Counted from the stretch's first letter, positions 43,602 to 54,295 are shown. The stretch is DNA of 64,000 nucleotides from Shewanella carassii (GCF_002777975.1 NZ_NGVS01000006.1:326100-390099), one strand, 5' to 3'. Program-made: numbers and translations. Notes: generated by a model not told the origin, from the letters alone.

Positions 43602-45002
43602 TCAAGCGGCCTTGCGGCGGCGTTCCAGGAATTTTCGGCCCATCACTATCAGGATCGTGACGACTATGGCGCCAATAATTAGCCCCAATGCCAGGCTGAC
43701 GCTCTGCAGCGCTGCGGGATTGACCGCCAGGGTGCCACCCAATCCCAACATCATGACGCCGGACATCAGTTTTAGAGTTTGCCCCTCTTTCTCGGTCAGC
43801 TTGCGCTTGCCGAGAGTCATGCTGAAGGCGATCACTATGATGGCCAGTGGGATAACGTAGACGATGTTATACAGAACCAGGTACATGTAACGTTCGAAGC
43901 TTGGCAGATTATGCATCGAAAGCACACTGGTGTAGATCATCGGGAAGCCCGCGGTACACAAGAGCTCATAGGCGTTGGCCAGAATCGCCAATACTGTGGT
44001 GCCGGCTATCATGGTCGCCAGGCTGGAGGCGCTGGATAGTTTGCCCATGCGCTTGATAAGTCCGCTGCGGTTTTCCGCCGACATCGAGAGGGTCACCTCC
44101 CCCTTGGTAAAGAAGTAGTCTTTGATGTTGATAGTGCCGGCTATCAGCGCCAGGATCCCGGCCGCTAGAATAATCATCCCGCCATCACTGCCAGCCCCCA
44201 GCAATTGGAAGATGTTGAGCCAAGCGGTCATAAACAGGAAGTAAATAAAGCCAGAGAAGAACACGAAGATGCCTCCTACCAGCAGCATACGGCCGCGGCT
44301 CTTGGCGTTGACCATGATGGACAACAGGAACAAGAGCACAAAGAAGGCGCAGGGGTTAAAGGCATCGACACCGGCAAGTACCAGCGTAAGGATCGGCAGT
44401 GACATGGTTTCCGGCGTCACGACTCCCACCAGAGGCAATTCCACCGGCTGCACTTCGGGCTCTGCCGCCAGTGCCGTTGCATCACAGGTGCCATTGCCAC
44501 CGTCATTGGCGCAAGTGCCAAACAGGGGCGCTTGGGATGAACCTGACGCAGATTGTGATGATGACTGCCCGGGCATCTCTTCCTGAGGTAACTCCCCGCC
44601 CGCTTGGAGGTAACAGTTCTTGAGACGATTGAGCAGGAATTGGCCGGTCACGTCTTCACTGGAATAACCTATGATGGCTTTGCCACAGGTGGCCATATAA
44701 GGCACTGAACGTGCTTCCGTGCCGGTCGCTTCAGCCAACTGTTGCCAAGTCTCTTGGGTACCCGGTGCTCCCACCATCAAGGAATGCAGCTCAATCCAGG
44801 GATAACGTTCTGCTAAGGAGTCGATAAAGGGATGTGCCTCGGCACAATGTGGGCAAGTCTTGGACCAGACAAAATATAACGGGATCTTGATCTGTCCCTG
44901 CTGATCTACCTGTTGCCACTGATTGGGTGTCATTTGAGTTTCAGTGGCGGCGAGGCCTGTGCTGAAGCTCAGTATCAGGCAGAGGAGGATATTTCGTAAC
45001 AT
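43602..45002 (-). CDS. membrane thiol-disulfide protein: thioredoxin domain fused to DsbD/CcdA-like membrane domain
   Basis: 466 residues. Signal peptide (1-19), then a thioredoxin-like periplasmic domain with C50-P-H-C53 (W-S-K-T-C-P-H-C), a linker rich in Ser and Gln with two more Cys (G-T-C-A-N-D-G-G-N-G-T-C), and from about 195 a polytopic membrane domain with D-A-F-N-P-C-A-F-F-V-L-L and E-L-L-C-T-A-G-F-P-M-I-Y, the paired Cys that carry electrons across the membrane in the DsbD/CcdA family. About seven helices. It likely moves reducing power from the cytosol to the periplasm. Start region lacks a strong ribosome site. Confidence 0.82.
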   Translation of the reverse strand: MLRNILLCLILSFSTGLAATETQMTPNQWQQVDQQGQIKIPLYFVWSKTCPHCAEAHPFIDSLAERYPWIELHSLMVGAPGTQETWQQLAEATGTEARSVPYMATCGKAIIGYSSEDVTGQFLLNRLKNCYLQAGGELPQEEMPGQSSSQSASGSSQAPLFGTCANDGGNGTCDATALAAEPEVQPVELPLVGVVTPETMSLPILTLVLAGVDAFNPCAFFVLLFLLSIMVNAKSRGRMLLVGGIFVFFSGFIYFLFMTAWLNIFQLLGAGSDGGMIILAAGILALIAGTINIKDYFFTKGEVTLSMSAENRSGLIKRMGKLSSASSLATMIAGTTVLAILANAYELLCTAGFPMIYTSVLSMHNLPSFERYMYLVLYNIVYVIPLAIIVIAFSMTLGKRKLTEKEGQTLKLMSGVMMLGLGGTLAVNPAALQSVSLALGLIIGAIVVTILIVMGRKFLERRRKAA

Positions 45003-45290
45003 AAGCTTACCTGTGCAAGAGGAATAGAATATTCACTGATGTACTCATGGCCATATTGAAGCCACAAGTACCCTACATACACTTTACTCCAAGGCAGGGA
45101 AGTTCATGATAGAGCGGCTTTAAAACTGTTATCGGACTCGAAAAAGTCTCTAAAGTGAGACGCATAGATATTTGTTAATGTTTGTCTAATAAAACTGCAT
45201 TCAGGCGTAACTATCTGCACTGATGATTTCAGTAATTTACTTTTTTGTCGCTTTACCTTTACTCCCCTTTAAATATCTACAGGACTCCTT

Positions 45291-47183
45291 ATGCAGTTCA
45301 CGCTTAAAGCCCGCTTACTGTTGGTCAGCTTGGGTGCCGTCTTTCTCACGGTTGTAGCCTTGGTTGGCCTTTCTTCCTCTTCCATTCGTGACAACGCCAT
45401 GCAGCGCACTCAACATGAGGTCGATCAACTGGCAACGACCTTTGCTGGCGGTATTGGACAATGGATGGTTGATAGACAACAGGCGATCAGCAGCTTGAGG
45501 GGCACACTGCAGCGGAATCTTGACGTTAATATCACGCCTTTTCTAATGCAGGCCCATGAGGCCAGCGGTTTGGCTCTGACCTATTACGGTGATGAAAAGG
45601 GCAACATGTATCGCCAGGATCCTAACTTGCAGCGCGCAGGTTATGATCCCCGAGTCAGGCCTTGGTATCGAGATGCCAAACGCGCAGGAGCCATGATAAT
45701 GACGGCTCCTTACTTTAGTGCCACCATGCAAAAGCCTGTGGTCACCATTGCAGAACCCTTGCTTCAGAATGGCCAGATACAAGGTGTGGTGGCAGCCGAC
45801 TTAACCATTGAACAGCTGACAGAGGCTGTGCGAACCCTCAAGGTGCCGGGGGATGGCTATGCCGTGATGCTGGAGCGTAGTGGTTTAATTATCAGCCATC
45901 CAGACAAGGCCCTGAATGGTCAGCGAGTTAATCAACTCGGTGGTATTTTTACACCCCAGTGGTTCAGCGCCGCTATCAGGGCCAATACCGTTGATGAGAT
46001 GAAATTTGCCGGTAGTGACAAACTCTTTTATGTCGCAGCCGTACCCCATACGGATTGGGCATTGATGTTTGTCATGGATAAGGCGAGCATCATGGCCGAG
46101 GCTACTGAGTTAGCCTGGTGGATGTCGGGAGTCGGCGCCTTGTTTTTGGTGGGTTTTGGTGGCCTGTTGGTATTGGTGTTTAAGAGTCAGTTTTCCGATC
46201 TGGAGCGGCTTGCCAAGGCGCTCAACGATATTGCCGAGGGAGAGGGCGATCTTACCGTGCGTATCGAGACCCGTAATCAACACGATGAAATTGGCACTCT
46301 GGCCAGCGGATTCAACCGTTTTGTTGAACGCCTGCATGGCATGATCTCCCGTATGAATGAAATTGCTCAGCAATTGGGTGAACAAGCTCAACAGACCCGT
46401 GACTCTGCCGAGGATAGCCGTCGACGTATCGAGGGTCAGCAAGATGAAGTCACTATGGTCGCGACCGCCGTCACTGAAATGGCCGGTGCCACCGAGGAGA
46501 TAGCTGGCAATGCGGAGCAGGCGGCCCTGACGGCGCAGTCGGCGGTTGGCCTGTCTGGCAGTAGTCAACAACAGGTACAGCAAAGTCAGGAATCGATTCA
46601 CTGTCTGGCACAGGAAGTGGCGACCGCCAGTGAAATTATCGGTGAGCTCAATGAACATTCACAGAAGATCAATAGTATTTTGCTGACCATCAGCGGTATT
46701 GCCGAGCAGACGAATCTCTTGGCTCTGAACGCCGCCATTGAAGCTGCCAGAGCCGGTGAGCAGGGGCGTGGCTTTGCCGTAGTGGCCGATGAAGTCAGGG
46801 TACTATCGCAGCGAACGCACGCGTCCACGCAAGAGATCCAGGCCATGATCGAGACACTGCAAATGACAGCGACTAAGGCTGTGAATTCCATGGCGCAGAG
46901 CCATCAGATGGCGGAAACCAGTGTGATGGATGCCGAATCGGCCAGTGCCAGCCTGGCGCAGATAAGCCAGGCGATCGCCCAGATATCCGATATGGCGAGC
47001 CAGATAGCGGCCGCGGCCGAAGAGCAAACCTCCGTGACCGGTGAAATCAATCGCAATACTGAATCGATTCGCGAAGTTTCTCTGCTTTTGTCGCAGGAGG
47101 CCAACAGTGCCACCACTAAGGCACAGCAACTGGCTGAGTTGTCTGATTCACTACGTCATGAAGTGGGGCGTTTTAAGCTCTAG
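45291..47183 (+). CDS. methyl-accepting chemotaxis protein with dCache_1 amino-acid sensor
   Basis: 630 residues, starting after AGGA. Membrane helix 1 (about 8-28), periplasmic dCache_1 domain (about 35-270), helix 2 (about 278-300), HAMP (about 302-355), and a signalling domain with the [18 protein letters not shown] tip. The sensor holds Y118, R123, W125, Y126, Y141 and D170 at exactly the spacing of the amino-acid-binding dCache signature known from PctA, so it should detect amino acids. No C-terminal CheR-binding pentapeptide. Confidence 0.93.
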   Translation: MQFTLKARLLLVSLGAVFLTVVALVGLSSSSIRDNAMQRTQHEVDQLATTFAGGIGQWMVDRQQAISSLRGTLQRNLDVNITPFLMQAHEASGLALTYYGDEKGNMYRQDPNLQRAGYDPRVRPWYRDAKRAGAMIMTAPYFSATMQKPVVTIAEPLLQNGQIQGVVAADLTIEQLTEAVRTLKVPGDGYAVMLERSGLIISHPDKALNGQRVNQLGGIFTPQWFSAAIRANTVDEMKFAGSDKLFYVAAVPHTDWALMFVMDKASIMAEATELAWWMSGVGALFLVGFGGLLVLVFKSQFSDLERLAKALNDIAEGEGDLTVRIETRNQHDEIGTLASGFNRFVERLHGMISRMNEIAQQLGEQAQQTRDSAEDSRRRIEGQQDEVTMVATAVTEMAGATEEIAGNAEQAALTAQSAVGLSGSSQQQVQQSQESIHCLAQEVATASEIIGELNEHSQKINSILLTISGIAEQTNLLALNAAIEAARAGEQGRGFAVVADEVRVLSQRTHASTQEIQAMIETLQMTATKAVNSMAQSHQMAETSVMDAESASASLAQISQAIAQISDMASQIAAAAEEQTSVTGEINRNTESIREVSLLLSQEANSATTKAQQLAELSDSLRHEVGRFKL

Positions 47184-47198
47184 CGGCGGTCTCGGGTT

Positions 47199-47236
47199 GC
47201 CATCACTCTTGGTTATTTATAACGGAGAGTGATGGC
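47199..47236. terminator. hairpin between the chemoreceptor and OmpA-like genes
   Basis: 11-bp perfect arms (47199-47209 with 47226-47236) and an inner GTTAT/ATAAC pairing. No T run on either strand, so terminator function is uncertain. Confidence 0.45.
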
Positions 47237-47325
47237 GGATAAGCGCTGACAGTAAGGGGGACGGTTGAGACAACTGGGCCAGTAAGCTCGCCGCCGTTTA
47301 TCACTATGACCTGTAAAAAACGGCG

Positions 47326-47745
47326 TTACTCGGCGCTGCGCGGTTTTTCTATGGTCGCCAGCATCTGTTGGTTGTTGCACCAATGCAGGCTCACTTCGCG
47401 GTTGTCTTTATGGGTCGCGGTACGGATCCGGGTGACGATAGGTTGGGGAAAGTTCGCTGCCGTTAAATACTCTTTAACCCTTTCGATGCGTCTATTGGCA
47501 AGCCACATATTATATTTTTGTAACTCTTCATCACCGAGAGATTTATCCATATTGAATTCCAATAATAGATAGCCGCTTGAATTACTGCTGTTGTCGGCAA
47601 CAATTTTATCCAGTTGTAAAGAATCACGGGCGCTGAAATAAGAGCTGTTCTTGGCATAATCGATATTACCAAGCAAGATGCTTTTTTCGCAGGCGGCTTG
47701 GGATACCCCGGCAAACAGCAGTAACCCCAGTATTAGGACACGCAT
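47326..47745 (-). CDS. OmpA-like C-terminal domain protein, exported
   Basis: 139 residues after AAGGAG. Signal peptide ending S-Q-A-A (about residue 18). The rest is a single OmpA/Pal-like fold: I-D-Y-A-K-N-S-S-Y-F at the start, L-L-E-F-N-M-D-K-S-L-G-D-E-E-L-Q and L-A-N-R-R-I-E-R-V-K-E-Y-L, where known members have G-H-T-D ... L-S-x-R-R-A. The Asp used for diaminopimelate binding sits in a changed context (F-N-M-D), so peptidoglycan binding is uncertain. Convergent with the chemoreceptor gene. Confidence 0.72.
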   Translation of the reverse strand: MRVLILGLLLFAGVSQAACEKSILLGNIDYAKNSSYFSARDSLQLDKIVADNSSNSSGYLLLEFNMDKSLGDEELQKYNMWLANRRIERVKEYLTAANFPQPIVTRIRTATHKDNREVSLHWCNNQQMLATIEKPRSAE

Positions 47746-48260
47746 ATCATTCTCCTTTGATTATGTCTTTATTATTGTTTTGGTCCACTTTTGAGGCGCA
47801 AATTTAATCGATTGTCAGGAATAAATCAATTTTCTATGAAAACTGTTCTAAAAGAGAGGAACGTCATAATACAGTATGAATGACGGGAAAATGTCACCGA
47901 AAATATAAATTTAGTCATGCTGACATTTATTTGTTTTGTTGCCAATAAATTGACTTAATAATAATTGTAAACAACACCTTACTGATTCAATTGCATCTTT
48001 CCCATAGCAGACTCAAGTGATGGCTTGAGGAAGGGGCTAAGCGAAAGCGGGCCTAGAGTTGCCTCTGGATAAAGTCATTATAATGCCGTTTGGGGCCACC
48101 TATTGAGGATCGCTCAAGAGGCATTGCAGGCCGGTTTAGTGACAAAATGTCAGCTTGATGTTCGGGGAGACTCGTATATGGAACCTTCCCTACGCTGGAT
48201 GAGAAGTGCTTTTCAATCTAATTATTAAAACGTTGGCTCGATATTTTGGGTGGAGGCAAG
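47746..48260. other. long intergenic region upstream of the OhrR-like gene
   Basis: About 515 bases between divergent genes. It starts AT-rich and becomes GC-balanced from about 48000. A TATAAT at 48079-48084 has no well-spaced -35. No ORF with a good ribosome site; short frames at 48206 and 48246 overlap the start of the regulator and are not credible. Confidence 0.4.
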
Positions 48261-48278
48261 TATATTGTGCACAATGTA
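48261..48278. promoter_or_regulatory. palindromic operator candidate before the OhrR-like gene
   Basis: TATATTGTGCACAATGTA: the inner 12 bases are a perfect palindrome and the outer arms match but for one pair. It lies 22 bases ahead of the start codon, a usual place for MarR/OhrR self-repression. Confidence 0.6.
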
Positions 48279-48300
48279 AGTTGTATTTTCGGGTTGGCTC

Positions 48301-48732
48301 ATGTCAAACAATCCCCTGTGCCTGGAAAACCAGGTTTGCTTTTCACTATACAGCGCCGCCAATGCTATGGTGCGGGCCTACCGGCCTGTGCTCGATGCCC
48401 TGGATCTTACCTATCCACAATATCTGGCCATGTTAGTGCTTTGGCAGCACAAGGGCATCAGTGTCAAGGCGCTGGGTGAGCGTTTACATCTGGATTCAGG
48501 TACCTTGACGCCCTTGCTCAAACGCCTGGAAACTAAAGGCTTGCTGTTAAGAGGCCGCAGTGAACAGGACGAGCGGGTGCGGGTACTGACGCTCACCGAT
48601 GCCGGGCTGGCTTTGCAAGCGCGCGCAGTCGATGTGCCTGAGCAGATGCTGTGTCGCAGTGCCATGCCGCAGGCTGAGCTGCAACAACTGAAAAGCTTGT
48701 GTGACACCCTGTGGCAGCAATTGGAACGTTAA
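48301..48732 (+). CDS. MarR family regulator, OhrR-like
   Basis: 143 residues. The N-terminus reads L-E-N-Q-V-C13-F-S-L-Y-S-A-A-N-A-M, matching the OhrR/thiol-sensing MarR group, whose reactive Cys lies in L-x-N-Q-L-C-F. Winged helix follows (T-Y-P-Q-Y-L-A-M-L-V-L-W, D-S-G-T-L-T-P-L-L-K-R-L, D-E-R-V-R-V-L-T-L-T). Such proteins release DNA when organic peroxide oxidises the Cys. The usual ohr gene is absent; the next gene, 13 bases on, is a GlpD-like oxidoreductase. Confidence 0.85.
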   Translation: MSNNPLCLENQVCFSLYSAANAMVRAYRPVLDALDLTYPQYLAMLVLWQHKGISVKALGERLHLDSGTLTPLLKRLETKGLLLRGRSEQDERVRVLTLTDAGLALQARAVDVPEQMLCRSAMPQAELQQLKSLCDTLWQQLER

Positions 48733-48745
48733 CGGAAAGAGGCTG

Positions 48746-49933
48746 ATGGAACAGGTCGATCTGGCAATCATAGGTGGCGGCATCTCCGGCGTGGCGGTGG
48801 CGCAGTGCGCGGCGGCGGCCGGTTATTCCGTGGTGCTACTGGAAAAGTCCACTCTGGCGGCAGGCACCTCCTCCCAGTCCAGCAAACTGATCCATGGCGG
48901 CTTACGTTATCTCGAATCCGGACAACTGGATCTGGTGCGCGAATCGCTGCGGGCCCGGCGCGAGTTATTGCGTCTGGCGCCAACCCTGGTCAAGGCCGTT
49001 CCTTTCTTTATCCCGGTTTATCGTGACAGTCGCCGCGGCGCCTTGACCCTCAGGGCCGGCCTCAGCCTCTACGGCTTGCTGAGCGAGTTTGACCGCCTGG
49101 GCCGTTTTCGTAGTCTGCCTGCCAGGGCTTGGGGAAGCTTTCCCGGGCTCAAGCTGGCGGGAATGACTCATATGTTCCAATACTGGGATGCCCAGACGGA
49201 TGATGCCTTATTGACCAAGGCGGTGGCCGATAGCGCCAGGCTGCTCGGTGCCGATATCCGCGAGGGCGCCGAGTGTTTGACAATAGAGCATAAGCCTCAG
49301 GGATGTAAGCTGAGTTACCGGGATGCGGATGGCGACAAAATGCTGCACTGCCGCTTTCTGGTCAACGCCGCCGGCGCCTTTGTCAACGACCTGCTGGCGC
49401 GGGTGACACCGCCCATAGCCCAGACGGCAATAGACTGGGTGCAGGGGAGCCATTTGCTTCTGGATATTCCTGCGCCGCCCGGGGTGCTCTATCTGGAATC
49501 CTGCTTCGATGAGCGGGTGGTATTCGTGATGCCTTGGTACGGCAAGACGCTGGTAGGCACCACGGAAACCCTCTGCCAGGGACCGGTTCCGCAGATCACC
49601 CGAGAGGAGATAGCATATCTGCTGGGGATCTATCGGCACTATTTTGGAGGCTCTGGCAGTTTCACGGGTGCTGTCACTACAGAGGAGCTTGAAGCCAAGG
49701 TATTGGCGCATTTCAGTGGCATGCGGGTGCTGCCCAAGGGCGATGGCGATGCCTTTGGTCGGCCGCGAGAGGTACAGTTGTACCAGCGCTATTCCCATCC
49801 CAGGTTGCTGACGCTCTACGGCGGCAAGTTAACCACCTTTCGTGCCACTGCCAAGGCGGTGACGGCAGAGATAAGCAAGGTACTTGGCAAACGCAGCCCC
49901 AAAGCGGATGTCGACAAGCTGATGCTAGGATGA
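48746..49933 (+). CDS. short GlpD-like FAD-dependent oxidoreductase
   Basis: 395 residues from ATG 48746 (GGAAAGAGG ahead; an earlier in-frame start overlaps the OhrR-like gene). FAD site I-I-G-G-G-I-S-G-V-A-V-A, then S-S-Q-S-S-K-L-I-H-G-G-L-R-Y-L-E, the signature of glycerol-3-phosphate dehydrogenase (GlpD), and V-N-A-A-G-A-F. It lacks the C-terminal helical domain of about 110 residues found in the 501-aa E. coli enzyme. It may oxidise glycerol 3-phosphate or a related hydroxyacid. Co-transcribed with the OhrR-like gene. Confidence 0.82.
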   Translation: MEQVDLAIIGGGISGVAVAQCAAAAGYSVVLLEKSTLAAGTSSQSSKLIHGGLRYLESGQLDLVRESLRARRELLRLAPTLVKAVPFFIPVYRDSRRGALTLRAGLSLYGLLSEFDRLGRFRSLPARAWGSFPGLKLAGMTHMFQYWDAQTDDALLTKAVADSARLLGADIREGAECLTIEHKPQGCKLSYRDADGDKMLHCRFLVNAAGAFVNDLLARVTPPIAQTAIDWVQGSHLLLDIPAPPGVLYLESCFDERVVFVMPWYGKTLVGTTETLCQGPVPQITREEIAYLLGIYRHYFGGSGSFTGAVTTEELEAKVLAHFSGMRVLPKGDGDAFGRPREVQLYQRYSHPRLLTLYGGKLTTFRATAKAVTAEISKVLGKRSPKADVDKLMLG

Positions 49934-50006
49934 TTTTTAGGGTGAAACAGGCTAAAGTGTGCCGCTTTTGCCGCCGGGCTAAATTGGAAACTTGGGATAT
50001 ATCAGA

Positions 50007-51140
50007 GTGAGATGTGACTTTTTTGCGCAGGGCAAGTGCCGCTCCTGTACTCACATAGAAACGCCAATGGTGCAACAACTGGCCGCCAAGAGTGAGCAGT
50101 TGGCGCAGTTGCTCAGCCCCTTTACCCCCTTTGAACTCTTGGCCCCTGTCAGCGGGCCGTCCCTGGGTTTTCGCAACAAGGCCAAGATGGTGGCACTCGG
50201 GGCCGCCCATCAACCCATTCTGGGGATAGTCTCCCCGAGTGGTGAGGCCGTGAGCCTGTGCGATTGTCCTCTCTATCCTGCCGATATGCAGGCCTTGCTG
50301 CATCGGCTTGAGCTGTTTGTGCGTCAGGCCGGGATCCCACCCTATCGGGTAGATAAGGCCAAGGGCGAACTCAAGTTTGTGTTGTTGACCCGCGCCGAAA
50401 TCAGCGGCGACTTTATGCTCAGGTTTGTATTGCGCTCCAGGCAATCCATCGAACGGATTGAGCGTGAACTGCCAAAGCTGCTGGCCGAGTTTCCTGCCAT
50501 CAAGCTGGTATCTGTGAATCTGCAGCCGGTTCATATGGCCAGGCTCGAAGGTGAACAGGAGATTTTTCTCACCGAGGCGCAACGTCTGGAGGAGTCCTTC
50601 AATGGCGTGCCTCTCTATATCCGCCCCAAGAGCTTCTTTCAAACCAACCCACAAGTGGCGGCGGCCCTTTATCAGAGCGCCAAAGACTGGGTCAGTGAGC
50701 TGAAGCCTGAGTCGATTTGGGATCTCTTCTGTGGTGTCGGCGGTTTTGGGCTGCACTGCGCCAGCAAAGACACAGAGCTTACGGGGATTGAAATCGAGGC
50801 TGAAGCCATCGCCTGCGCCAAGTTATCCGCCGAAAAGCAGGGGCTTGAGCGGGTGAACTTCAAGGCGCTGGATTCGGGCAGCTTTGCCGCGGCGCAGTCG
50901 GCAGGCCAGGTACCGGATCTTATGATAGTCAATCCGCCGAGACGCGGTATAGGCGCCGAGCTTTGCCAGGCCATTTCGACCTTTGCGCCGCCGCACCTGC
51001 TCTATTCCAGCTGCAACCCTGAATCTTTGGCCAAAGATCTGGCGGCAATCAGTGGTTATCGTGTGCGCAAGGTGCAACTGTTCGATATGTTCCCGCACAC
51101 GGATCACTATGAGGTATTGGTGCTGTTGAGTCGCAGCTGA
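50007..51140 (+). CDS. rlmC: 23S rRNA (uracil747-C5)-methyltransferase
   Basis: 377 residues from GTG 50007, which aligns with the E. coli start (M-x-C ... G-x-C-R-S-C); TTG 49992 is an alternative. Cluster cysteines at the N-terminus ([12 protein letters not shown]) and C-D-C-P-L bind a 4Fe-4S centre; motif [13 protein letters not shown] binds [11 protein letters not shown] and S-S-C-N-P hold the catalytic Cys. It methylates U747 of 23S rRNA. Single gene. Confidence 0.95.
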   Translation: MRCDFFAQGKCRSCTHIETPMVQQLAAKSEQLAQLLSPFTPFELLAPVSGPSLGFRNKAKMVALGAAHQPILGIVSPSGEAVSLCDCPLYPADMQALLHRLELFVRQAGIPPYRVDKAKGELKFVLLTRAEISGDFMLRFVLRSRQSIERIERELPKLLAEFPAIKLVSVNLQPVHMARLEGEQEIFLTEAQRLEESFNGVPLYIRPKSFFQTNPQVAAALYQSAKDWVSELKPESIWDLFCGVGGFGLHCASKDTELTGIEIEAEAIACAKLSAEKQGLERVNFKALDSGSFAAAQSAGQVPDLMIVNPPRRGIGAELCQAISTFAPPHLLYSSCNPESLAKDLAAISGYRVRKVQLFDMFPHTDHYEVLVLLSRS

Positions 51141-51339
51141 AGTTTATTATGAGCCTCTGCTGTTAAGTGCTCTGCCGCTTTTCTGGCTGCTGGCCAGTTG
51201 CCAGGTGCAATGAGTCAGCAAGGTGAGTTTCAAGCCATTTGCTAACCGTTGGCCGCAATAGTTTTTACTATATAAGGTAAATGTCACATATGCGTCATAC
51301 AATGTGGCCTGGGTAAGTAAGCAGTGGGTTGACTATTTG

Positions 51340-52488
51340 ATGTGGCAGATATTTGTTCGTTTTTTTGCTTTAGGGCTGGTGAGTTTTGGTGGTCCGGCGG
51401 CACATATTGGGTATTTTCGTAAAACCTTTGTCGAAGAGTTGCGCTGGCTCGATGATAAAGATTATGCGTCCTTGGTGGCTTTGAGTCAGTTCTTGCCCGG
51501 TCCGGGATCGAGTCAGGTCGGTTTTGCCATAGGTTATCGCCGCGGTGCCTTACCCGGGGCAATATTGGCCTTTCTCGGTTTTACCTTACCTTCTTTTCTG
51601 TTGATGTTTCTGTTGGCGGTCAGCAGCTATCAGTACCTTTCCAATGATTTATTTCAGGGAGTTATCGCCGGACTCAAGCTGTTGGCTGTGGTGGTAGTGG
51701 CCGATGCAGCTTGGGGAATGTTCAAGCAGTTCTGTCGCCAACCTATCACACAGCTAATGGCGCTGCTTAGTGCCATTATCCTGCTTTTGTTGCCGGGAAA
51801 CCTGACTCAATTATTCGTGTTGGTTGCCGCAGCGGTTATCGGTTTTTATTGGCTCAATCGCGATATGCCCGTGCCATCGAATCCGAGAAGTATGCAGCTG
51901 AATTGGAGTGCCTTGCTGATCTTTCTGTTTTTGCTGTTGCTCAGTGGCCCTCTGCTTGCCAGTCCCTTGGCCGAACTCTTCAACCAGTTTTATCAGACCG
52001 GCACCATGGTGTTTGGTGGGGGCCATGTGGTGCTGCCTTTGCTTGAGAGCCAATTGGCAAACAGCATAGATCATGACAGATTTTTGACCGGCTACGCCCT
52101 AGCGCAAGCCGTTCCCGGCCCTATGTTCAGTTTGGCGGCTTATTTGGGGGCTGAATTGTGGCCGCAAAATGCCTTGGTTGGCGCCCTGGTGGCTACGCTA
52201 GGCATCTTCCTTCCGGGCTTTTTACTCTTACTGACGGTGATCCGCGGCTGGCAGGGGATTGCCGAACGTCCCCAAATTGCCGCCATGGTGATGGGAATCA
52301 ATGCGGCGGTTGTTGGCTTGTTGTTAACTGCACTTTATCAACCGGTATTCAGTAGTGCGGTCACAGGGCCAGTCTCTATGGCTATGGTATTAGTGGGCTT
52401 GATTATGCTTAAGCTGTGGCGTTTGCCTTTGGTTTTGCTGGTGTTTGGATATGCCTCGATGGGCGCATTATCAAGGTTGATCTCGTAA
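51340..52488 (+). CDS. chrA: chromate transporter ChrA
   Basis: 382 residues from ATG 51340; an earlier in-frame GTG at 51304 is not preceded by a ribosome site. Two homologous CHR halves, each with S-F-G-G-P-A-A-H-I-G or V-F-G-G-G-H-V-V-L-P and Q-F-L-P-G-P-x-S-Q or A-Q-A-V-P-G-P-M-F, about ten to twelve membrane helices. ChrA exports chromate at the inner membrane. No chrB or other metal gene lies next to it, so the physiological role may be wider. Confidence 0.92.
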   Translation: MWQIFVRFFALGLVSFGGPAAHIGYFRKTFVEELRWLDDKDYASLVALSQFLPGPGSSQVGFAIGYRRGALPGAILAFLGFTLPSFLLMFLLAVSSYQYLSNDLFQGVIAGLKLLAVVVVADAAWGMFKQFCRQPITQLMALLSAIILLLLPGNLTQLFVLVAAAVIGFYWLNRDMPVPSNPRSMQLNWSALLIFLFLLLLSGPLLASPLAELFNQFYQTGTMVFGGGHVVLPLLESQLANSIDHDRFLTGYALAQAVPGPMFSLAAYLGAELWPQNALVGALVATLGIFLPGFLLLLTVIRGWQGIAERPQIAAMVMGINAAVVGLLLTALYQPVFSSAVTGPVSMAMVLVGLIMLKLWRLPLVLLVFGYASMGALSRLIS

Positions 52489-52589
52489 CATAAATGGTCA
52501 AACTTTGATCTCTACCTTTTTTTTCTACGAACTTAGTTGGAACAAAGTGACTATAATTTACAAAGGTAAATTTCTTGGGGGTATGCAAA

Positions 52590-54248
52590 GTGTCTAGTCT
52601 GAGTTTAAGAAATAAGTTGTTGTTACTTTCTCTATTACCGTTGCTGACGGTGTCCATTGTACTGATGTTGTTATCATGGACAGTGGAGTCGGATGCATTA
52701 AAAAGTGAAGTAACCAACTTCAGAGAAAAACTGCTCCATGAGCGTCGTCAGGAATTGGTTCATGTCACTGAAGTCGCTAAGGAAATCGTTGTTTTCCAAC
52801 GTTCCCAAGGGGGTGACTATAAGGCTGCTTTGCGAGATGTACGCTTTGGCAGTGCCGGTTACTTCTTTGTCTATGACGGCAATGGCAAGAATCTGTTTCA
52901 TGCCCTACTGCCTGAGCTGGAAGGTACAGATCAGATAGGAATGACGGACCCCAAAGGGACTCGGATTATTGTCGGATTACTCAATGCGGCCCGCAGTGGT
53001 GATGGCATTATGACCTATTACTATCAGAAGCCTGGCACGAATGAACTGGTGGAAAAGATAGGTTATGCCGCGATGATCCCTGGCACTGACTGGATTATCG
53101 GCACCGGTGCCTATGTCGATGATATCGATGCCTCCGTTGCCGAATATGAGCAGACGGCGTTGGAAGCGATGAAGGACAAACTATGGCTGACACTGATGAT
53201 AGTCATAGTGATCACCGTTGTGACCGCTGCCATCATATTGTTTGCTGCCCAGCGTACTGTGACTCCTATTCGCAACATGCTGGATAACCTCAACGATATC
53301 GCTGAAGGGGAAGGCGACCTGACCAAGCGCCTGCAAGTGCGAGGGGATGATGAAATCGCTCAGCTGGGACAGGCCTTCAACCGCTTTGTCGACAAGCTAC
53401 AACGTATTATTCGTGATGTCACCACGGCAACCCATGAAGTGCAGGATGCGGCTGGCTCGATTCACTCCCAGACACAGGCCATTGCAGCTCAACTGGTGAA
53501 TCACAACAATGAAACCGATCAGGTGGTGACCGCCATTACCGAGATGTCTTCTACTGCCCAGGAAGTGGCGATGAACACAACTCAGGTAGCGGAAGCCACT
53601 CATGTGGCTACCGATGAAGTCGCCAAGGCTCAGGAGTGCGTCGATACTTCGCTGACCGAGATCTCCACCCTGATGGCGGAAATCAACAGCGCCGCCAATC
53701 ATATTCAATCGCTCAGCGAGCAATCACAGCGGATCAACAGCGTCTTGTCTGTCATTGGCGGCATCGCCGAGCAGACCAACCTGTTGGCATTGAATGCGGC
53801 AATTGAGGCGGCCCGTGCCGGTGAGCAAGGACGCGGCTTTGCCGTGGTGGCCGATGAAGTGCGCAGTTTGGCGAGTCGCACCCAGGCCAGCACCTTGGAG
53901 ATCAATGAGATGCTCAGTGAGCTGCATCGCTTGGTGAGTCAAGCCGTGGCGGCCATGGAAGAGAGTCAGCAGAGCTGTCATCGCAGTGTCGAATCGTCTA
54001 AGTTGATCTCAGAAAGTTTGGGAGCGGTAACCAGCTCTGTCACTTCCATCAATGATATGAGTACTCAGATTGCCACCGCTGCCACAGAGCAGAGTTCGGT
54101 GACCGAGGAGATTAACCGTAACGTTTATGCGATTCAGGAGATAGTTGCCGAGTTGCTGCATTCTAGTGAGGATGCCGCCAGAGTCAGTCAGACTGTGTCT
54201 CACAGCGGTGATAATCTGGGACAACTGGTCAATCAGTTCAGAGTCTAA
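52590..54248 (+). CDS. methyl-accepting chemotaxis protein with sCache_2 sensor
   Basis: 552 residues from GTG 52590 (GGGGGT ahead). Membrane helix 1 (about 10-28), a single-Cache type 2 periplasmic domain (about 35-180: [22 protein letters not shown]), helix 2 (about 190-212), HAMP, and a signalling domain with the conserved tip [16 protein letters not shown]. sCache_2 sensors often bind small organic acids; the ligand cannot be told. No CheR-binding pentapeptide. Ends at a strong terminator. Confidence 0.93.
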   Translation: MSSLSLRNKLLLLSLLPLLTVSIVLMLLSWTVESDALKSEVTNFREKLLHERRQELVHVTEVAKEIVVFQRSQGGDYKAALRDVRFGSAGYFFVYDGNGKNLFHALLPELEGTDQIGMTDPKGTRIIVGLLNAARSGDGIMTYYYQKPGTNELVEKIGYAAMIPGTDWIIGTGAYVDDIDASVAEYEQTALEAMKDKLWLTLMIVIVITVVTAAIILFAAQRTVTPIRNMLDNLNDIAEGEGDLTKRLQVRGDDEIAQLGQAFNRFVDKLQRIIRDVTTATHEVQDAAGSIHSQTQAIAAQLVNHNNETDQVVTAITEMSSTAQEVAMNTTQVAEATHVATDEVAKAQECVDTSLTEISTLMAEINSAANHIQSLSEQSQRINSVLSVIGGIAEQTNLLALNAAIEAARAGEQGRGFAVVADEVRSLASRTQASTLEINEMLSELHRLVSQAVAAMEESQQSCHRSVESSKLISESLGAVTSSVTSINDMSTQIATAATEQSSVTEEINRNVYAIQEIVAELLHSSEDAARVSQTVSHSGDNLGQLVNQFRV

Positions 54249-54295
54249 TCTTGCTTGAGAGCTCAGTTGCAGGAATGAGCAACTAAAGAAAAATA

